Part shown: piece by piece, positions 37,401-49,110 of the stretch | Layout of the letters: every line of letters begins with the position of its first letter | How positions within the stretch are numbered: the first letter of the stretch is position 1 | NCBI GenBank assembly: GCA_004369085.1 | Contig: ML210231.1 | Location: 56,573-120,572 of the forward strand | Length of the DNA: 64,000 bases | Source of the DNA: Coprinopsis marcescibilis | Lineage: Eukaryota; Basidiomycota; Agaricomycetes; Agaricales; Psathyrellaceae | Reading direction: 5' to 3' | Notes under the pieces: model-generated | What the model saw: the letters and a program-made list of their open reading frames with translations, nothing else | What the model was told of the DNA's origin: nothing | The model's database searches: none | Program-made: the position numbers and the translations under genes

Positions 37401-38165
37401 TTATTTCCATACCAAAGCTGCTCATTTAAGCTCGTTCTATTCTCAAACTAACGCCCAATCTGTTCGTTGTTCCGGTTAAACAGGTTATAATATATCTGTT
37501 ATCATAAGTTCGTTTGCCCTCCTCGCGACCTCCTCGTGCCCCTAATTTCGGTCGACCGTAGTTGAGGCTGAATTCAGCTTGTCTACACCGCTTTCACCTG
37601 CCGTGAAATCACCTTAGAAGTTAACCCTGCATTGGGCCAGGTCGCCTGCAGTCTAACGCCGTTCTTGTTTCATTGTATATGTTTGGCAGTGCAGGGGAGA
37701 TGTGACGGTCTGGTGCTTCGTCTTTTTCAGGGCGGTGGCACCCGGGGAGAAAACTCCCTCGAAAAACATATCACAAGCTCTTTACCACCAACCTACAGAA
37801 TAGGCGCCCTGATTCACGTTCATTTGCTAGGTGATTCCTGTGGACTCTCACCTCTGGATATCGGACAGAGGGGAGAACCGACGATACGCAGTAGTAGAAA
37901 ATATGGTAGACGATAAATTATAATAGGATTTCCTTGTATTCTCACTGCTTAGACCCTGAGCCGCGCTAGATGAGTACGGATATTGTGGCAAATTGAATAG
38001 GATGACCTGGGCGCTCCCCCTTATACCTGACCCTTACACACGCCACAGCCTCGATGGTCACATGCACATACTTCTCTGATCTGTTTGGCGCTGGAGGTAA
38101 AAGTGGGGCTTCACAAGTTAAAAAGGCGAAACTGATCTCTCCTTCGTCCCCTCAACACGACCGAT
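34401..38165. other. Gene-poor region of about 3.8 kb
   Basis: No frame above about 110 codons and no recognisable motif on either strand. Two minus-strand frames (36422..36748 and 36948..37253) read partly hydrophobic, but I could not link them into a spliced gene. A TTAATTAATTAATTAA-type run occurs near 35400. The last few hundred bases should carry the promoter of the first kinase gene. Confidence 0.45.
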
Positions 38166-39383
38166 ATGTACAAGGTGCGGTCGCCTTTCTTTTCTCAAAC
38201 TCAATCACGTCGGATGTGCTAACCTTCCAGTGCGTATTAGGACCTGACTTCTCACGTTTCAAAAAAGAGTGAATCACCGATCGCTATCGGAGGGTTCTCT
38301 GACATATTCCTTGGTGAATGTCGTCTCGATGAATCTCAGGCCCCAATCGTTGTATGTCGTCTCGACTGACAAACATCATATTAGCTCATATATTGACATC
38401 CGTTACCTATCAGGTTGCAGTCAAAGTACTCCGTGGGGTCCATCTTGATGGAAAGGTGGCTCAGGACAAACTGATGCAGGTAAACCCCGACGGCCTCCCT
38501 ACAGCTCGAACCCACTTCTCTAACCCACCTTTTAGCGGCTCTACAGAGAAGCCGGTCTTTGGCACACGCTGGAGCACCCTAACGTCCTTCCATTTCTTGG
38601 ATTAGTAGAGAGTTCCAGCCAGTTTACAGGTGGTCCAGCCTTAATCTCTCGATTTTGTCATAACGGGACCGCGCTGGATTACGTCAAAAACAATCCGCAA
38701 ACCCCACGGCTACCACTTGTGAGTGTAATGTAGCTTAGATTGTAAATTTCTCTCATCCATTACACGGACTTACAGATTAAAGGCGTTGCGGCGGGCCTTC
38801 AATACCTCCATCATCGCGATGTCGTGCACGGAGACTTGAAATCGGTAATTAAAAAGAGTTCTCAAATGTGGTACATACGCGCTCATGACTTCGAATCTAG
38901 CACAATATTTTGATGGGGGACGACGGCAACCCTCTTCTTTGCGATTTTGGACGCTCGAAGCTCCTAACTCATCGGGGCTTCACGACTAGCTTTTCCGGTG
39001 CCTATCGATACATGTCGCCTGAGCTTTTCTACAACGCCATAAATGGCACCGAAGACGACGATTATGACCCAGTCACAACCAAGCCATCCGACATCTATGC
39101 ACTTTCGCTCGTATGCGTGGAGGTTCGCTTCTTTCCCTAATGTATCAATGACGCTGAATACTGACATATTTGGACTTAGATTCTTTCTGGTCTTCTGGTA
39201 TTTTCAAAGGTCAAAATAGATGCTATGATCGTCGGACTTGTCATGGGGGGCCAACGCCCAAAACTCTCCGACTATACCCACCTGCCCTCTGATGCTGGTC
39301 ATATCTGGCCTCTGTTGGAAGAATGCTGGAGCTCTGAACCTACTGATCGGCCCACTATTGACGCTGTGGCTAAGCGACTTTGA
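38166..39383 (+). CDS. TKL-like protein kinase, tandem copy 1 (HGD catalytic loop)
   Basis: Seven exons: 38166..38174, 38241..38351, 38414..38479, 38536..38718, 38776..38844, 38901..39122, 39180..39383; 864 nt, 287 aa. A minimal kinase domain: glycine-rich loop AIGGFSDIFLGE, catalytic Lys in VAVKVL, REAGLWHTLEHPNVLPFLGL in the C-helix and beta-4 region, catalytic loop DVVHGDLKSHNILM (HGD in place of HRD), CDFGRS as DFG, YMSPEL as the APE equivalent, and a C-lobe Trp/Arg pair (CWSSEPTDRP). This resembles the TKL-type kinase expansion of Agaricomycetes; the substrate is unknown. Several exon lengths (111, 183, 69) equal those of the next gene, showing tandem duplication. The 9-nt first exon (Met-Tyr-Lys) is inferred from the neighbour and is the least certain part. 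Confidence 0.88.
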
Positions 39384-40256
39384 GACCTTAGTTATCATTT
39401 ATTTGCTTTGTATCCTCTGATTTCAATCGTTTTCGCTGTCCTGTTTATTATACTGTTGCACTCCCCTTACATGACCATATCTCTTGCCATAATATATATG
39501 TGTTATACATCTTATGAAGCCTATTGCACTGGGTTTCTCAGGAAATTGGCCCACCTTCCGTCTTCCGTGCTTCCCCGCATGCCATTCTCGTGTTTTTTCC
39601 CGGGCGCCTAGCTCGGAGGCTATCGTAGATTAAAGAGTTGCTCGTTCAAGACGTGCGCTATTCTGCCTGCTGGGTAGTGACTACTCTATAAGTCTAGGTC
39701 TCATCAGGAGCTATAGCACCCCCGTGAGGCAATACACTGTCGACCCAATACAGAAGCTTGAATGAACTTTCACATTACCCGAACTTGATGCATAAGCTGA
39801 GGATAGCAAGAAAATGTCCAATACAGTAGCACAAGGGCGCTTAACCTACAGAAATGGCACGATGACAAAACTATCCGTCGCTACAAGATGCTCATTACAA
39901 TATTCAGAAGCTTTTGAACACATGTCAGCACTCTCGAAGTACCCCTCCTATCTCACTTGTCGGCGCTTAAAGACCAAATTTCCAGTCTTGTGGAATGCTT
40001 TTTCCTTCTATTGTGGAGGGAATACTCCACTCGTGACTAAACGCATTCAAAGAAGGTGGTGGGGCCAGCTCGATATTTTGAGTACTCTATGTAAGAGCTT
40101 TGGAAGGTGGTCTTCTTTAACTGCCAAACGGGGATGCAAAATCATGGTTCTCCATGAACATGGTAGAACTCAGGGCCCTCATACTTGTCCTTTTCTTGCT
40201 TCCCAATTTATCATTTTGTGAACGAGTTTCTGACAAAAAATTGTCGTTTCCTGGCA
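39384..40256. other. Spacer between the tandem kinase genes
   Basis: About 0.9 kb. One 135-codon frame (39814..40221, plus) has no recognisable domain and runs into the promoter of the second kinase gene, so it is not called. Confidence 0.55.
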
Positions 40257-40264
40257 TATAAATA
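40257..40264 (+). promoter_or_regulatory. TATA box of tandem kinase copy 2
   Basis: TATAAATA lies 51 nt (58 nt from its first base) before the predicted ATG at 40315, a spacing like that of the copper radical oxidase gene. Confidence 0.55.
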
Positions 40265-40314
40265 CCCGTCCGTTCTTGCTTCCCTCTACCGACATCTACT
40301 ACCCTCCCCTCGAA

Positions 40315-41595
40315 ATGACTGGTCAAGTAACCAAACTCGAAGAGGTCAGTCTCTTGACTTCTACTACACAAATCCTAGTTACATAGAGCTAACATTGCTT
40401 GTCGTTTACGCTGATTCAAGCACCTCCTTAAAGGCATTGTACGCAAAATTGGAGATAATCCAATGGGGTGCGGAGGATACGCCGACGTGTATCTAGGAGA
40501 GCATTTTTTAGACGAAAAGACTTCGCCTGTGGTTTGTGTGGCTCAATCTTTGCCTCTAACATCGCTTTACCATTTCCTTAGAAAGTTGCTATCAAATCTT
40601 TCCGAGGTATTCACCTTTTAAAAACAGAACAACAAGGCCAGCAAATGAATGTACGTCTGACATTTCGTCGTTACCAATGGCTCAAAAGGTCCATGTTGAC
40701 TAACTTCCCGCTTCGTTTCCCAGCGGTTGCTGCGGGAGGCTCGTGTTTGGCGCACTCTTGCACATGCAAACGTACTTCCATTCCTCGGTCTGGCGGAATG
40801 TGAAAGCCTCTCAGCTGCAATCCCTGTGCTGGTCTCCCCTTACTGTGAGAATGGCGACCTAACTGTCTACCTCGACGAGCATCCGTATAGTGTTCGACCA
40901 CAAATTGTGAGTACCATTCTGTCACCTGTACATGAAGTTAAGTCTGAGATCTAATGAACTGGCAACGTCAGGTCAAGGGAGTCGCTGCAGGGCTGCATTA
41001 CCTTCACGGAAAGGACGTTGTTCATGGGGATTTGAAGCCTGTATGTCTTCCACTATATTCTTTTGTCCTGATTTACTGACTCTCTCATTCAGGCAAATGT
41101 TCTCCTTAACGATATCGGTATTCCCGTAATCGCCGATTTTGGGCGCTCCAGAATCATCGGGCCACGCGGATTCACCACTCCCTTTGTTAGCTCGCCTCGA
41201 TACAAAGCGCCTGAGCTGCTTGATCTCGAGCAGTCTGATGAAGACCCTTGTGAAATTCGAATCACGAAAGCCTCCGATGTGTATGCATACGCATTACTCT
41301 CCCTTGAGGTGAGTAAAACTCAAAAGACACGAATGAAGAACTTTCATAACAATTCTTGCTCTCAACGCTCTAGATCTTATCTGGCAGGCAGCCATTCCAT
41401 CTGTGTAAGACTGACTTGAGAGCGACGAATTATGTTTTAGGTGGCGGCCGTCCTGAAAAGAGTGATTTCGGGGAGCCAGGGTTACCGGTGGAGGCTCACA
41501 GCATCTGGCCCATCCTGGAGGTGTGTTGGGTCGCCGAGCCAGCCAACAGACCTGAGATGGAGAAGGTGATTGAAGACGTGGAACGGCTATTGTGA
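40315..41595 (+). CDS. TKL-like protein kinase, tandem copy 2 (HGD catalytic loop)
   Basis: Seven exons: 40315..40344, 40421..40531, 40582..40650, 40724..40906, 40972..41040, 41093..41308, 41374..41595; 900 nt, 299 aa. The short N-terminus MTGQVTKLEE is followed by the kinase fold: glycine-rich loop MGCGGYADVYLGE, catalytic Lys in VAIKSF, REARVWRTLAHANVLPFLGL, catalytic loop DVVHGDLKPANVLL with HGD, ADFGRS, RYKAPEL and a C-terminal VCWVAEPANRPEMEKV. All catalytic residues except the Arg of HRD are present, so activity is plausible without classical phospho-regulation of the activation loop. It has no signal peptide or membrane span. Exon layout matches copy 1, with introns of the same phase. 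Confidence 0.92.
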
Positions 41596-42754
41596 AAGCC
41601 TTGCTCAAAAGCTATTGAACTCAGTCGTTCTCGCCAGTTTAGTTTAGCTTAGTTGTTTCGTTTGTTTTTCTGAACTATCAGCGCTTCCTTGGCTCCAGGT
41701 GGACTTGACTTGTATTTCTACTGTTTCTAAATCCTATTTTGTCTATGGTTGTCCATCGCTCGCGGCCCATGGCCTTCTTAGCTCTGCCTATTAGAACTTA
41801 TTGCTTGACTGCCATCCCAAAGTCATTATTTGTGGGCTGACGTCGTAGAGTTTAGCTCACTGACTAGCGTTAACGAACTGGTCATGAAGTAATGTGTTTG
41901 AGGCTTGGATAGTATGCGTCTCTGAGATGAATGCGCTGGTATTATTGATTATATTGGTCGCCAAACCCAAAACCACAGAATTATTTCGTTATATAGCCGG
42001 GGCAGCTGGCCTGCCCTGTAAGTCAGGTTGCATTCGTCCACGGGCGTCAGTTTATTGGTCTTCCAAACGTTGGGTTTCATCATTTGTCCAACCCTGGGTC
42101 GATTTGACCCCTTCATGATCATCCTAAGTAGCTTGATAGGCCTCGCATTTGCTGTGTCTACGGGATATCATTGATTTGTATGTTCGCATTGCCTCAAGTT
42201 CTCCCTCAGTCTGTCTGGTGTGCTCAACTTTTATGTGTTTCTTTCGCACTTGCATCCCATATATAACTTGACTGAGAAATTCGATTATCCGGGCCCATGG
42301 CGTCAGTTCTCAATTTAGTTCGCAGCTTGCGACAACATTCGTCTGGGGGAGGTTGGAAGGTTCGGAATAACGTGAAACACCGACGATAAGGGATTTTCCT
42401 GGGTCAGTTGACCTTGAGGAGCGATTTTGTGTAAACCTTGATTCTTGATGCGGGACGACTTCACCCGCATAAACCCCTCTGGACACAACGGAATCAGCAC
42501 AAACATCTGACATTACTGGCGCTAAGAGGTCTTTGATAATGGTTCTTTGAACCGAAAAGGATAAATACACGGGGAAGTTGCGTCCTGCCTGGGTAAGATG
42601 AGCGGAACATAAGCAATGACGCATTTTCTGATTTGATGGAAGGGCGCTAAATAACGTCCACCGAGGGTTCGAATGGGCCGGGGCGTTTACACAAAACACG
42701 GACCCTTCAGATGGGAAGCAGCCGTAAAGTTGTGCGTGAATGTCGTTAGTGTTT
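41596..42754. other. Convergent intergenic region
   Basis: Between the stops of kinase copy 2 (plus) and the GRN1-like gene (minus). A 184-codon minus-strand frame (42310..42864) overlaps the end of the GRN1 gene in another frame and has no recognisable content. Expected to hold both 3' UTRs. Confidence 0.55.
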
Positions 42755-45017
42755 TCAAGCCATAAACGTAAATTCCAGTTCATCATGATCGATCTGCATC
42801 TCAGACTCAGGCGCACCCTCGGCCTTTGCCTTGAGTTGCATCTGTCTCCGCGCGCGCTTCGCATCCTTCTTCAAAGCTCTCCTGTTCAACGGGTTACTTT
42901 GCCCCATCCTTTCCAAGACGTGACGATCGGGTTTGGCATGGTACTCTGGGATATCCCTGTTTTTCCGCTGTCTCTTGGGCTGACGGGCGTAGTGTGAGGG
43001 AGCTTCAGTTGTCGGAGCATCCATATCTACTGTGGGTATCGAGCCTGCGGGTTCGGGTGAAGGAGAAGGCGACCGGGCCCGTTTCAGTGAGATGTTCGAT
43101 ATGGATTCGACGAATTCCATTGGATTCCTATTCGGACGAGAATTAATGTAAAACCACGGCCACAAGTATACAGTAGCTGGGGATGCCCGGTATAGGTTCA
43201 CGAAGTGTGTACTCACCCATCCTCATCCATGGCTTCTGGGGCGTCGTGAAAAACGTCGTCTTCTTCCTCGGGGATCATCTGTACATCACCCTTCGATGAA
43301 AACGCTCCGGCATCTGCCGCACTGAACAGGCCGTCCAACTCAAATGGTTTGGAGAAGTTGTTCAATATATTCGCTTGCCCAACCTGCTCTGCGCCAGGCG
43401 CGATCGTAGGAGCAGGATCCCCGCTGCCGGATTGCACTGATGATTGTGATATTAGGATGAGCGATGGATGAAATGTGTGACAAGAGAGACCCACCTTTGG
43501 AAGGAATGAGCGAAGGATGGATCTCAGGAGGTTGAGAGTAGTACGAAATTTTCTGTTGGTTCCAATCTGTGAGGATATTTCGTGCAGCAGCGTTGAGATC
43601 CGGTGTCCCTCCCTGTGATCGGCGACCAGTGAGAAGCTATAGAAGACCATAGGAGATGATATATCACCTTGTGCAGCCGCCCAGAACTCAATGCAAGCAT
43701 GGTCAGCAGTTCGAGGGTGTTTCCAAACTCCGGTAGGTTGTAGAGCTTCTGGATGGTTTCTCGGGGGGTACGGAGGAGAATTTCGTCCACTGGAGAAGCA
43801 TGCGTTACCGCATTGAACGGTGAACGTTTACTGGAGGTACTTACCAACTTCTATAGGATCTTCTATGTCTTCGACCTTGACAACGTTGCGAAGCAAAACA
43901 CTTCCCTTCTTCGACCCCTTGCCGTCGGTGTAATCGTCATCGTCGAAAACGACACCTGGCGAGTCGATTATCCGCAGCCCTCTTTCTAGCTGTATTGACT
44001 GCAGATCTTTTGTATGGCCAGGAACAGCAGCCACGCTGCAGGCCTATTCGAATCCGGTCAACCCTGGTTGAGCCGACATCTTGAAAGCAAAACTGACCTT
44101 GCTGCGTTTGAGACTGTTGATCAAACTACTCTTTCCAACGTTGGGGTATCCGACAACGCCAATCGTTATACTTTGAGTTTTCGGTTTATAAGCTTTGAGT
44201 AGCTTCATCAAGGCAGGTGCTGTGCTCGAAGAGATATTCGATTTTGAGTTTTGAGATGCAGAAGAGAGGAAAGGTAATGTTGGTGTCGAATGCCGTAGAT
44301 GTTTCAGCCAAGCCTGAGCATTTCCTCTGGGAACGAGATCTGGTGTCCCAGTTCAGCATGTAGTAGGACAATATTCGAGCAAATGACGCACCGATCTTGT
44401 TGAGCACAAATACCAGTTTTTTGCCCTCGGATTCCCTTCTCCGAACCTCTTCTTCTACCAAACGACTCCTGCATCCCTCAGGATCCCGAGCATCGAGAAT
44501 AAGGAGGATGATATCGCTCTCGTCGATGACCTTGTGTAGTGACTTGAGGTAGTACCGGCGTAGCTGCTCTTTGGTCCTCTCCCTCACTGATGGGGTTGAC
44601 GAAGAAGGATCCTCTGGAAACTTTTCAGCCGCTTCCGACGCTTGTTGAGCCATCATTGCGAGCGTTGATAGTGTTGGCTCCGATGCCATTGGGCTATCGG
44701 GGTCAAACCGTCGTTCTAAGGGAACCTGCCCTATATTGGTCAAAACTGAATTCAAGCAGAAACCCTGTAAAAGCTTACCTCGGGCTTCTTTTGCGTATTC
44801 CTGACTCGGACCTTGATGTCAGGCAATTTTGGAATGCCAGGGTCTTTCTTTAGTTCTGAAATTCACGTTTCTTCAGTTCGTTGTTGGCACGGATGGATCA
44901 ATACAGAAAACCGACTAGTTTTCAGAGGCACATTGGATTTGCGATTTTCTGCAAGTTAAGTCAGTTCTAGGCCTGAGAGTACGTTCGGAATGCACACGTA
45001 CTTGTCCGTCCCATCAT
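42755..45017 (-). CDS. GRN1: Nucleostemin/GNL3-like nucleolar GTPase (Grn1/Nug1)
   Basis: Ten exons: 45017..45002, 44948..44916, 44855..44779, 44725..44392, 44339..44098, 44043..43845, 43789..43668, 43612..43495, 43436..43217, 43127..42755; 1734 nt, 577 aa. The N-terminus is basic (KNRKSNVPLK, KKDPGIPKLP), as in the GNL3_N region. The GTPase is circularly permuted, the hallmark of the YlqF/YawG family: G5-like DARDP and G4 NKID (about 151-154) come first, then G1 GYPNVGKSS (217-225) and G3 DSPG (261-264). The C-terminus is acidic then basic (PKRQRKNRD, RRALKKDAKRARRQ). These proteins assist 60S ribosome assembly and export in the nucleolus. The 16-nt first exon could be preceded by another exon. 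Confidence 0.95.
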
Positions 45018-45114
45018 GTTAGCGTAGATTTGTGATGAATCGTCAAGAAATTGAGCAGTGCTCCGAGCCAAAAGTCTTGGAGAGGCATCCACTGCCGACG
45101 TGCCGAGACACAAG

Positions 45115-45122
45115 CACGTGAC
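45115..45122. promoter_or_regulatory. CACGTGAC motif upstream of GRN1
   Basis: An E-box/Cbf1-type site 98 nt before the predicted GRN1 ATG. The same octamer occurs in the 41-bp duplication at 8.2 kb. Function is inferred only. Confidence 0.35.
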
Positions 45123-45570
45123 ACACATTCCCACGTCCCTATTCACTCCCAATAATTGGGCGGTATCCGGGCGCTTATTTGCTTCATAAGAAACAACTGT
45201 CAACGATGTAGATAAAGAATTGGCATCTATGACAGACCACGCTAGCATCGTATGCAAATAAAACTCTTTCCATGTCGTTACCCCAGTTCAATGGTCAATA
45301 ATCGAGTTTAAGGGTGGCATTGAATTGGCGAAGTCGCGATCTTAACTCAACTATGCGATCTTGGAAATGGGCTGCGATACAGATAATCGGGAAAGAAGAT
45401 CAGCAGATTCGAGACTTAATCTTAGGATATATACTCTTGAAGCGACTTACGTCAACGTTGATACCTACAATCTGCCGCTCGCAGATTCTGGTGTCCTGAG
45501 CCACTCGAGATTCACGAGACGGGATAGAATATCATGACATGCCCGAGAAATACCAAGTCAAGGATGGATC
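45123..45570. other. GRN1 upstream region and 3' flank of the next gene
   Basis: About 450 nt with no recognisable coding content. It separates the GRN1 start from the stop of the small minus-strand gene. Confidence 0.55.
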
Positions 45571-46056
45571 TCATCCAGATGTATTGAACAATCGTTCGAA
45601 GAATATATCGTCCGCAACCTCCCAGCGTTCTGTCTCCTCTTCCATCTCTGCCCTGACCTTCCGCTCGGTGATTTCAGGCAAGATAATGCCGCCATGATCT
45701 TTTAGGGTTCGTATACACTCCATAACCCAAGTCTGGGAGTCGAAGCTCGCGTCATGCCGTATCACCGGAACTTCCGCTAACCTGGTCTTGAGCCACCCGA
45801 GCTGAGAGTAAGAGATCGTGCCTGCGTGGAAGCCGCCCCGAAGACTGTGGTCGCCCAGATAGGTCGTACGGATTTCATGGTGGTAGCAGAATGTGTCATA
45901 ATTGCCTTTGAGTTGAAAGACATGCGCCTCGGTTTTGGAGACGACAGCTAGAATGGACCAATGTTCCGTGCGTTTGTGGTGGCCAAGGATCGCGTATTGG
46001 GCAACGGCTAGGGTGCACGCTTTCTGGTCAATACTGGCCACGGAGGATGAGGACAT
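45571..46056 (-). CDS. Small uncharacterised protein, possibly DUF6914-like
   Basis: A single open frame of 161 aa from an ATG at 46056. It contains LAVAQYAILGHHKRTEHWSI then LAVVSKTEAHVFQLKGNYDT, a pattern (strand-loop with His-Trp-Ser, then a strand and a small-molecule-like pocket) reminiscent of short fungal proteins assigned to DUF6914, recalled from memory only. The C-terminus is helical and charged (EITERKVRAEMEEETERW). No signal peptide, membrane span or catalytic motif is evident. It is transcribed in the same direction as GRN1 and is divergent from the GH128 gene. The frame has protein-like composition and no need for introns, so I consider it a real gene. Confidence 0.65.
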   Translation of the reverse strand: MSSSSVASIDQKACTLAVAQYAILGHHKRTEHWSILAVVSKTEAHVFQLKGNYDTFCYHHEIRTTYLGDHSLRGGFHAGTISYSQLGWLKTRLAEVPVIRHDASFDSQTWVMECIRTLKDHGGIILPEITERKVRAEMEEETERWEVADDIFFERLFNTSG

Positions 46057-47067
46057 CTAAAGTAGTGTCGGAAACTGGTTTGTGAGCGGTAACCATATGT
46101 AAATTGGAAATATTCATCCTCACAGTTCGTAGTTTGGTGGATGCGATGAAGGGTTGATAAAGCGGATTCTGGGAGCCAGAACTCGACAAAAGCTCAGCTC
46201 CACCGTGCACCCTGGTTGGCAGTGGTCATGCACCGGCCATGACTGAACGCGGCCAGGATGTAGCACAGCCACCCACCGGACGATGCGGAAACCTCAGAGC
46301 GGATGTGCCTCGAAAATGGGCGATGAAAGGGACAATTGGTTGAAATCATCGTTCCAGACCAAGTGGCAATGATAAGGTCATATTCGCAAAGTGAAAGAGA
46401 TACAAGCGAAGATAAATTGAAAAGAGCTTGCCGTATCCCCTTGTCTGGGGCAATCGAGACGGTTGACACTAGCGGAAGATTGGAATTGTTCTGCGACAAC
46501 TTAACCCAGGATTTACGTCGAGATTGGATGAACGGGGCATCGAGTAGTCGCAGTCCTTGCATAAGTTTCAGATCCGACGCACACAGGTGCAATAATGGTC
46601 GTACCTGATTGATCACTCAAATTGTGACAGCTATGCTTCCTCGTTAACGCGCCAACAGTGCTGATGCCCCTAACTTACATATAAAGGTGTCCAAGGCCTT
46701 TGAAAGCACTGTAGGACTTGAGGATATGTATGTAGTGTCCAATAAAGTAAGATGGAGGCAGGACGAGAGCCTCTGGCGACAGTCCGACTCATTGTGAGCA
46801 GTACGAAAGATTGATCCAACCGTACATGGGTCATCAATGACGACATAGCTGGACACTGCCGTGCACTGCCACTCAGGCCTGGGCGAGCGCTTGGCGAGTG
46901 CCAGCAATCCGAATTCTCAGCTTTCGGGCGTCACCATCACCAGCCCAGCTCCACCAATTGTCATGATTTGATACCTGTCATCGTCGATTCTGTGTCTCAT
47001 AAAGTCAGACACTTTTGCTGCAGTGAGGCCACGTTGATTCAGCTTTAGGTTGTACCCCTGAGTCGAA
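46057..47067. other. Divergent intergenic region, about 1 kb
   Basis: Between the small minus-strand gene and the GH128 gene (plus). Opposed frames of 90-140 codons overlap each other and have no recognisable domain. It presumably holds both promoters. Confidence 0.55.
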
Positions 47068-48269
47068 ATGGCACGCATAAGGCTACCCATTGCGCTAGCG
47101 GCGGTGTGCTCCACACTTTCGTTTTTGGGCAATGGATACGGAGTCGATGGGTATGTAGTGGCGAGGGACCCGGGCGTAAACACGTCGAAAGCGGGCTTAG
47201 CTTGGGCTAACGGAAACAACGAGAACATGGCTCAATATGAAGTCACTGATAAGGTTTCATGGTGCGTTGTCTTTGTTGGTTCAAGATGGTTCGAGTGCTA
47301 AACGGGTTATGGATCAAGGTATTACACTTGGTCAGTGTGGCCTGTGAACAACAGAAGAAGTAACCTCGAGTTCGTGCCAATGCTATGGGGTCAGAAAACG
47401 GTGGCCGAGTTTGAATCGAACATCGACTCGGTGTTGAGACGGGGGAGTCCAAAAGTAACCGCAGTTTTAGGAATGAATGAGTGAGTCGGGTTTTATTTTT
47501 AAACTGGAAACCACCCTGCTAACCAGTTGTCTTGCTACGCAAGGCCTGAGCTACCAGCTCAGGGCAACATGACGGCAGCAGAAGCGGTGGACCTGTGGCA
47601 TGAACACATGGAGCCTCTGCGTGAATCCGGGCTTCGCCTTGGAAGTCCCAGTGTGTCGAGCTCGCCGGCTGGAAAGAGATGGTTAGAAGGTTTCTTCGAG
47701 ACCTGCAATGGAACATGCAATGTTGATTTTATACCCATACGTACGTCCAGAGAGAGGTCAACTGAGGTTCAGTCGCTGACATCGCACTAGACTGGTACGG
47801 AACGGACGGAGACGCTTTCATCACACATCTGTGGGATTACTGGTACGCGTTCAACCGAACAATCTGGGTAACCGAATGGGCTTGCCACAACTTTGTCGAC
47901 CAAGATCGCCAGTGTTCGCCGGAGGGTGTAGTGACTTTCATGAACAAAACCCAGTCGTTCATGGACAACGCAACTTTTGTAGAGCGATATGCTTGGTTCG
48001 GCGCCATGAAGAATATGCAGGGCGTGAATTCGGTGAGATTCGAAAAGACTTGATATTCGTTACTCGCCAACTGAAATACATTGGGGCAGGCGAACGCGTT
48101 GATGGACGGTAGTGGTCAAATCAGCAGTCTCGGACGACAATACATTAACTCTACCGGTCTCGAAAGCATTCCTGGGGCAGCGCAGGGGCTGATCACCGAT
48201 CCAGCAGCGCAGTCTATCCTGTGCTGCCTGATCATTCTGGTCGGGGCTGCAGTTGTATTTGCTGCCTGA
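47068..48269 (+). CDS. Secreted GH128 family glycoside hydrolase (endo-beta-1,3-glucanase type), GPI-anchor-like tail
   Basis: Five exons: 47068..47261, 47319..47480, 47544..47740, 47791..48032, 48090..48269; 975 nt, 324 aa. The signal peptide is about residues 1-25 (MARIRLPIALAAVCSTLSFL). The (beta/alpha)8 glycosyl hydrolase catalytic-core fold shows FVPMLWGQK, the acid/base Glu in LGMNEPE (split by an intron), IPIHWYGTDG and the nucleophile Glu in IWVTEWACHNF. N-glycosylation sequons occur (NMT, NGT, NKT). A hydrophobic C-terminus (SILCCLIILVGAAVVFAA) after small residues suggests a GPI anchor. GH128 enzymes cut beta-1,3-glucan, and in mushrooms are associated with wall remodelling and fruit-body autolysis. 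The start is the first in-frame ATG before the signal peptide. Confidence 0.93.
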
Positions 48270-49110
48270 TAGTTTGGTCAGTCAAGTAGTGCCATGTGTT
48301 GATCTGAAGCAGCATTTCACCTTGAAGATTTTCGCATTGCGTGTACTTGAAAGGAAAGAGGCGGAAAAGTCAAGCGAACGGTAGGCACTTACATCCGCGT
48401 ACCTGGTCAGGGCCGCTGCTGTTGCACAACGTCCCCTACGCTCAAGAACATATATGCGAACAATCCACGCCACTGCAATAGGGCCTCTTGGAAACACTGT
48501 GCCACGTGAGCTCACTGTTCAAAGCCGACTGGAAGAAGCGTCGATACCGCTGCATTATCGCCAGTGCGCTACTCGTTGACTCTCGTTGGCAAATGCAGAG
48601 GTTGTGCGGCAGCGTAAACCCAATCGTGGTGACGCTTTCCATCTCGAATGTTGCTCGTCCTGGTCGTGTCTCTCGCCCTTGCGGTGCCGTTGAAAGCTGT
48701 CAGCCTGCCAATTGAGCCCGCTCTGGAAAGTGTAAAATCATTAGGAAGACTGAAGCACTGCCAGTGGTCAAAGCGCGACAAAAGACCCCTAAGGAACGTG
48801 TAGTTTCGCTGGGCTTGACTTGGCTGCTGTTGGGGGGCAAACTGACGCATCCAAACGCAGAGAGCCCAGTTGCGGATTCTCGGGGTGAAACAAAGTCGCA
48901 GCTTTACAACAACTGGTGTTTTAGCATCGTTTGACGCGGAGGAAGCGTTGAATTATGAATACGACGCGATCGACCCTCCACCTCATATTTCAGCTCCGAT
49001 CATCTCCGACCGAATAAGGTTCCATTGTGGGAGAGTCACTAGCTCTTCCTGGCTGCATCGACGTTACCGACGCATCCATCGGTATACCACTCTCTGCTCT
49101 GAAAACCGCT
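48270..49110. other. Intergenic, possible N-terminal exon of the AT-hook gene
   Basis: About 0.8 kb. A 135-codon plus frame from 48870 and a frame from 49019 show some protein-like content (for example DAEEALNYEYDAIDPPPHIS), but no clean splice joins them to the next gene. Additional 5' exons are possible. Confidence 0.45.

Noticed and set aside
42310..42864. 184-codon minus-strand open frame overlapping the GRN1 3' end
   Set aside because: It overlaps the real GRN1 coding exon in a different frame and has no recognisable content.
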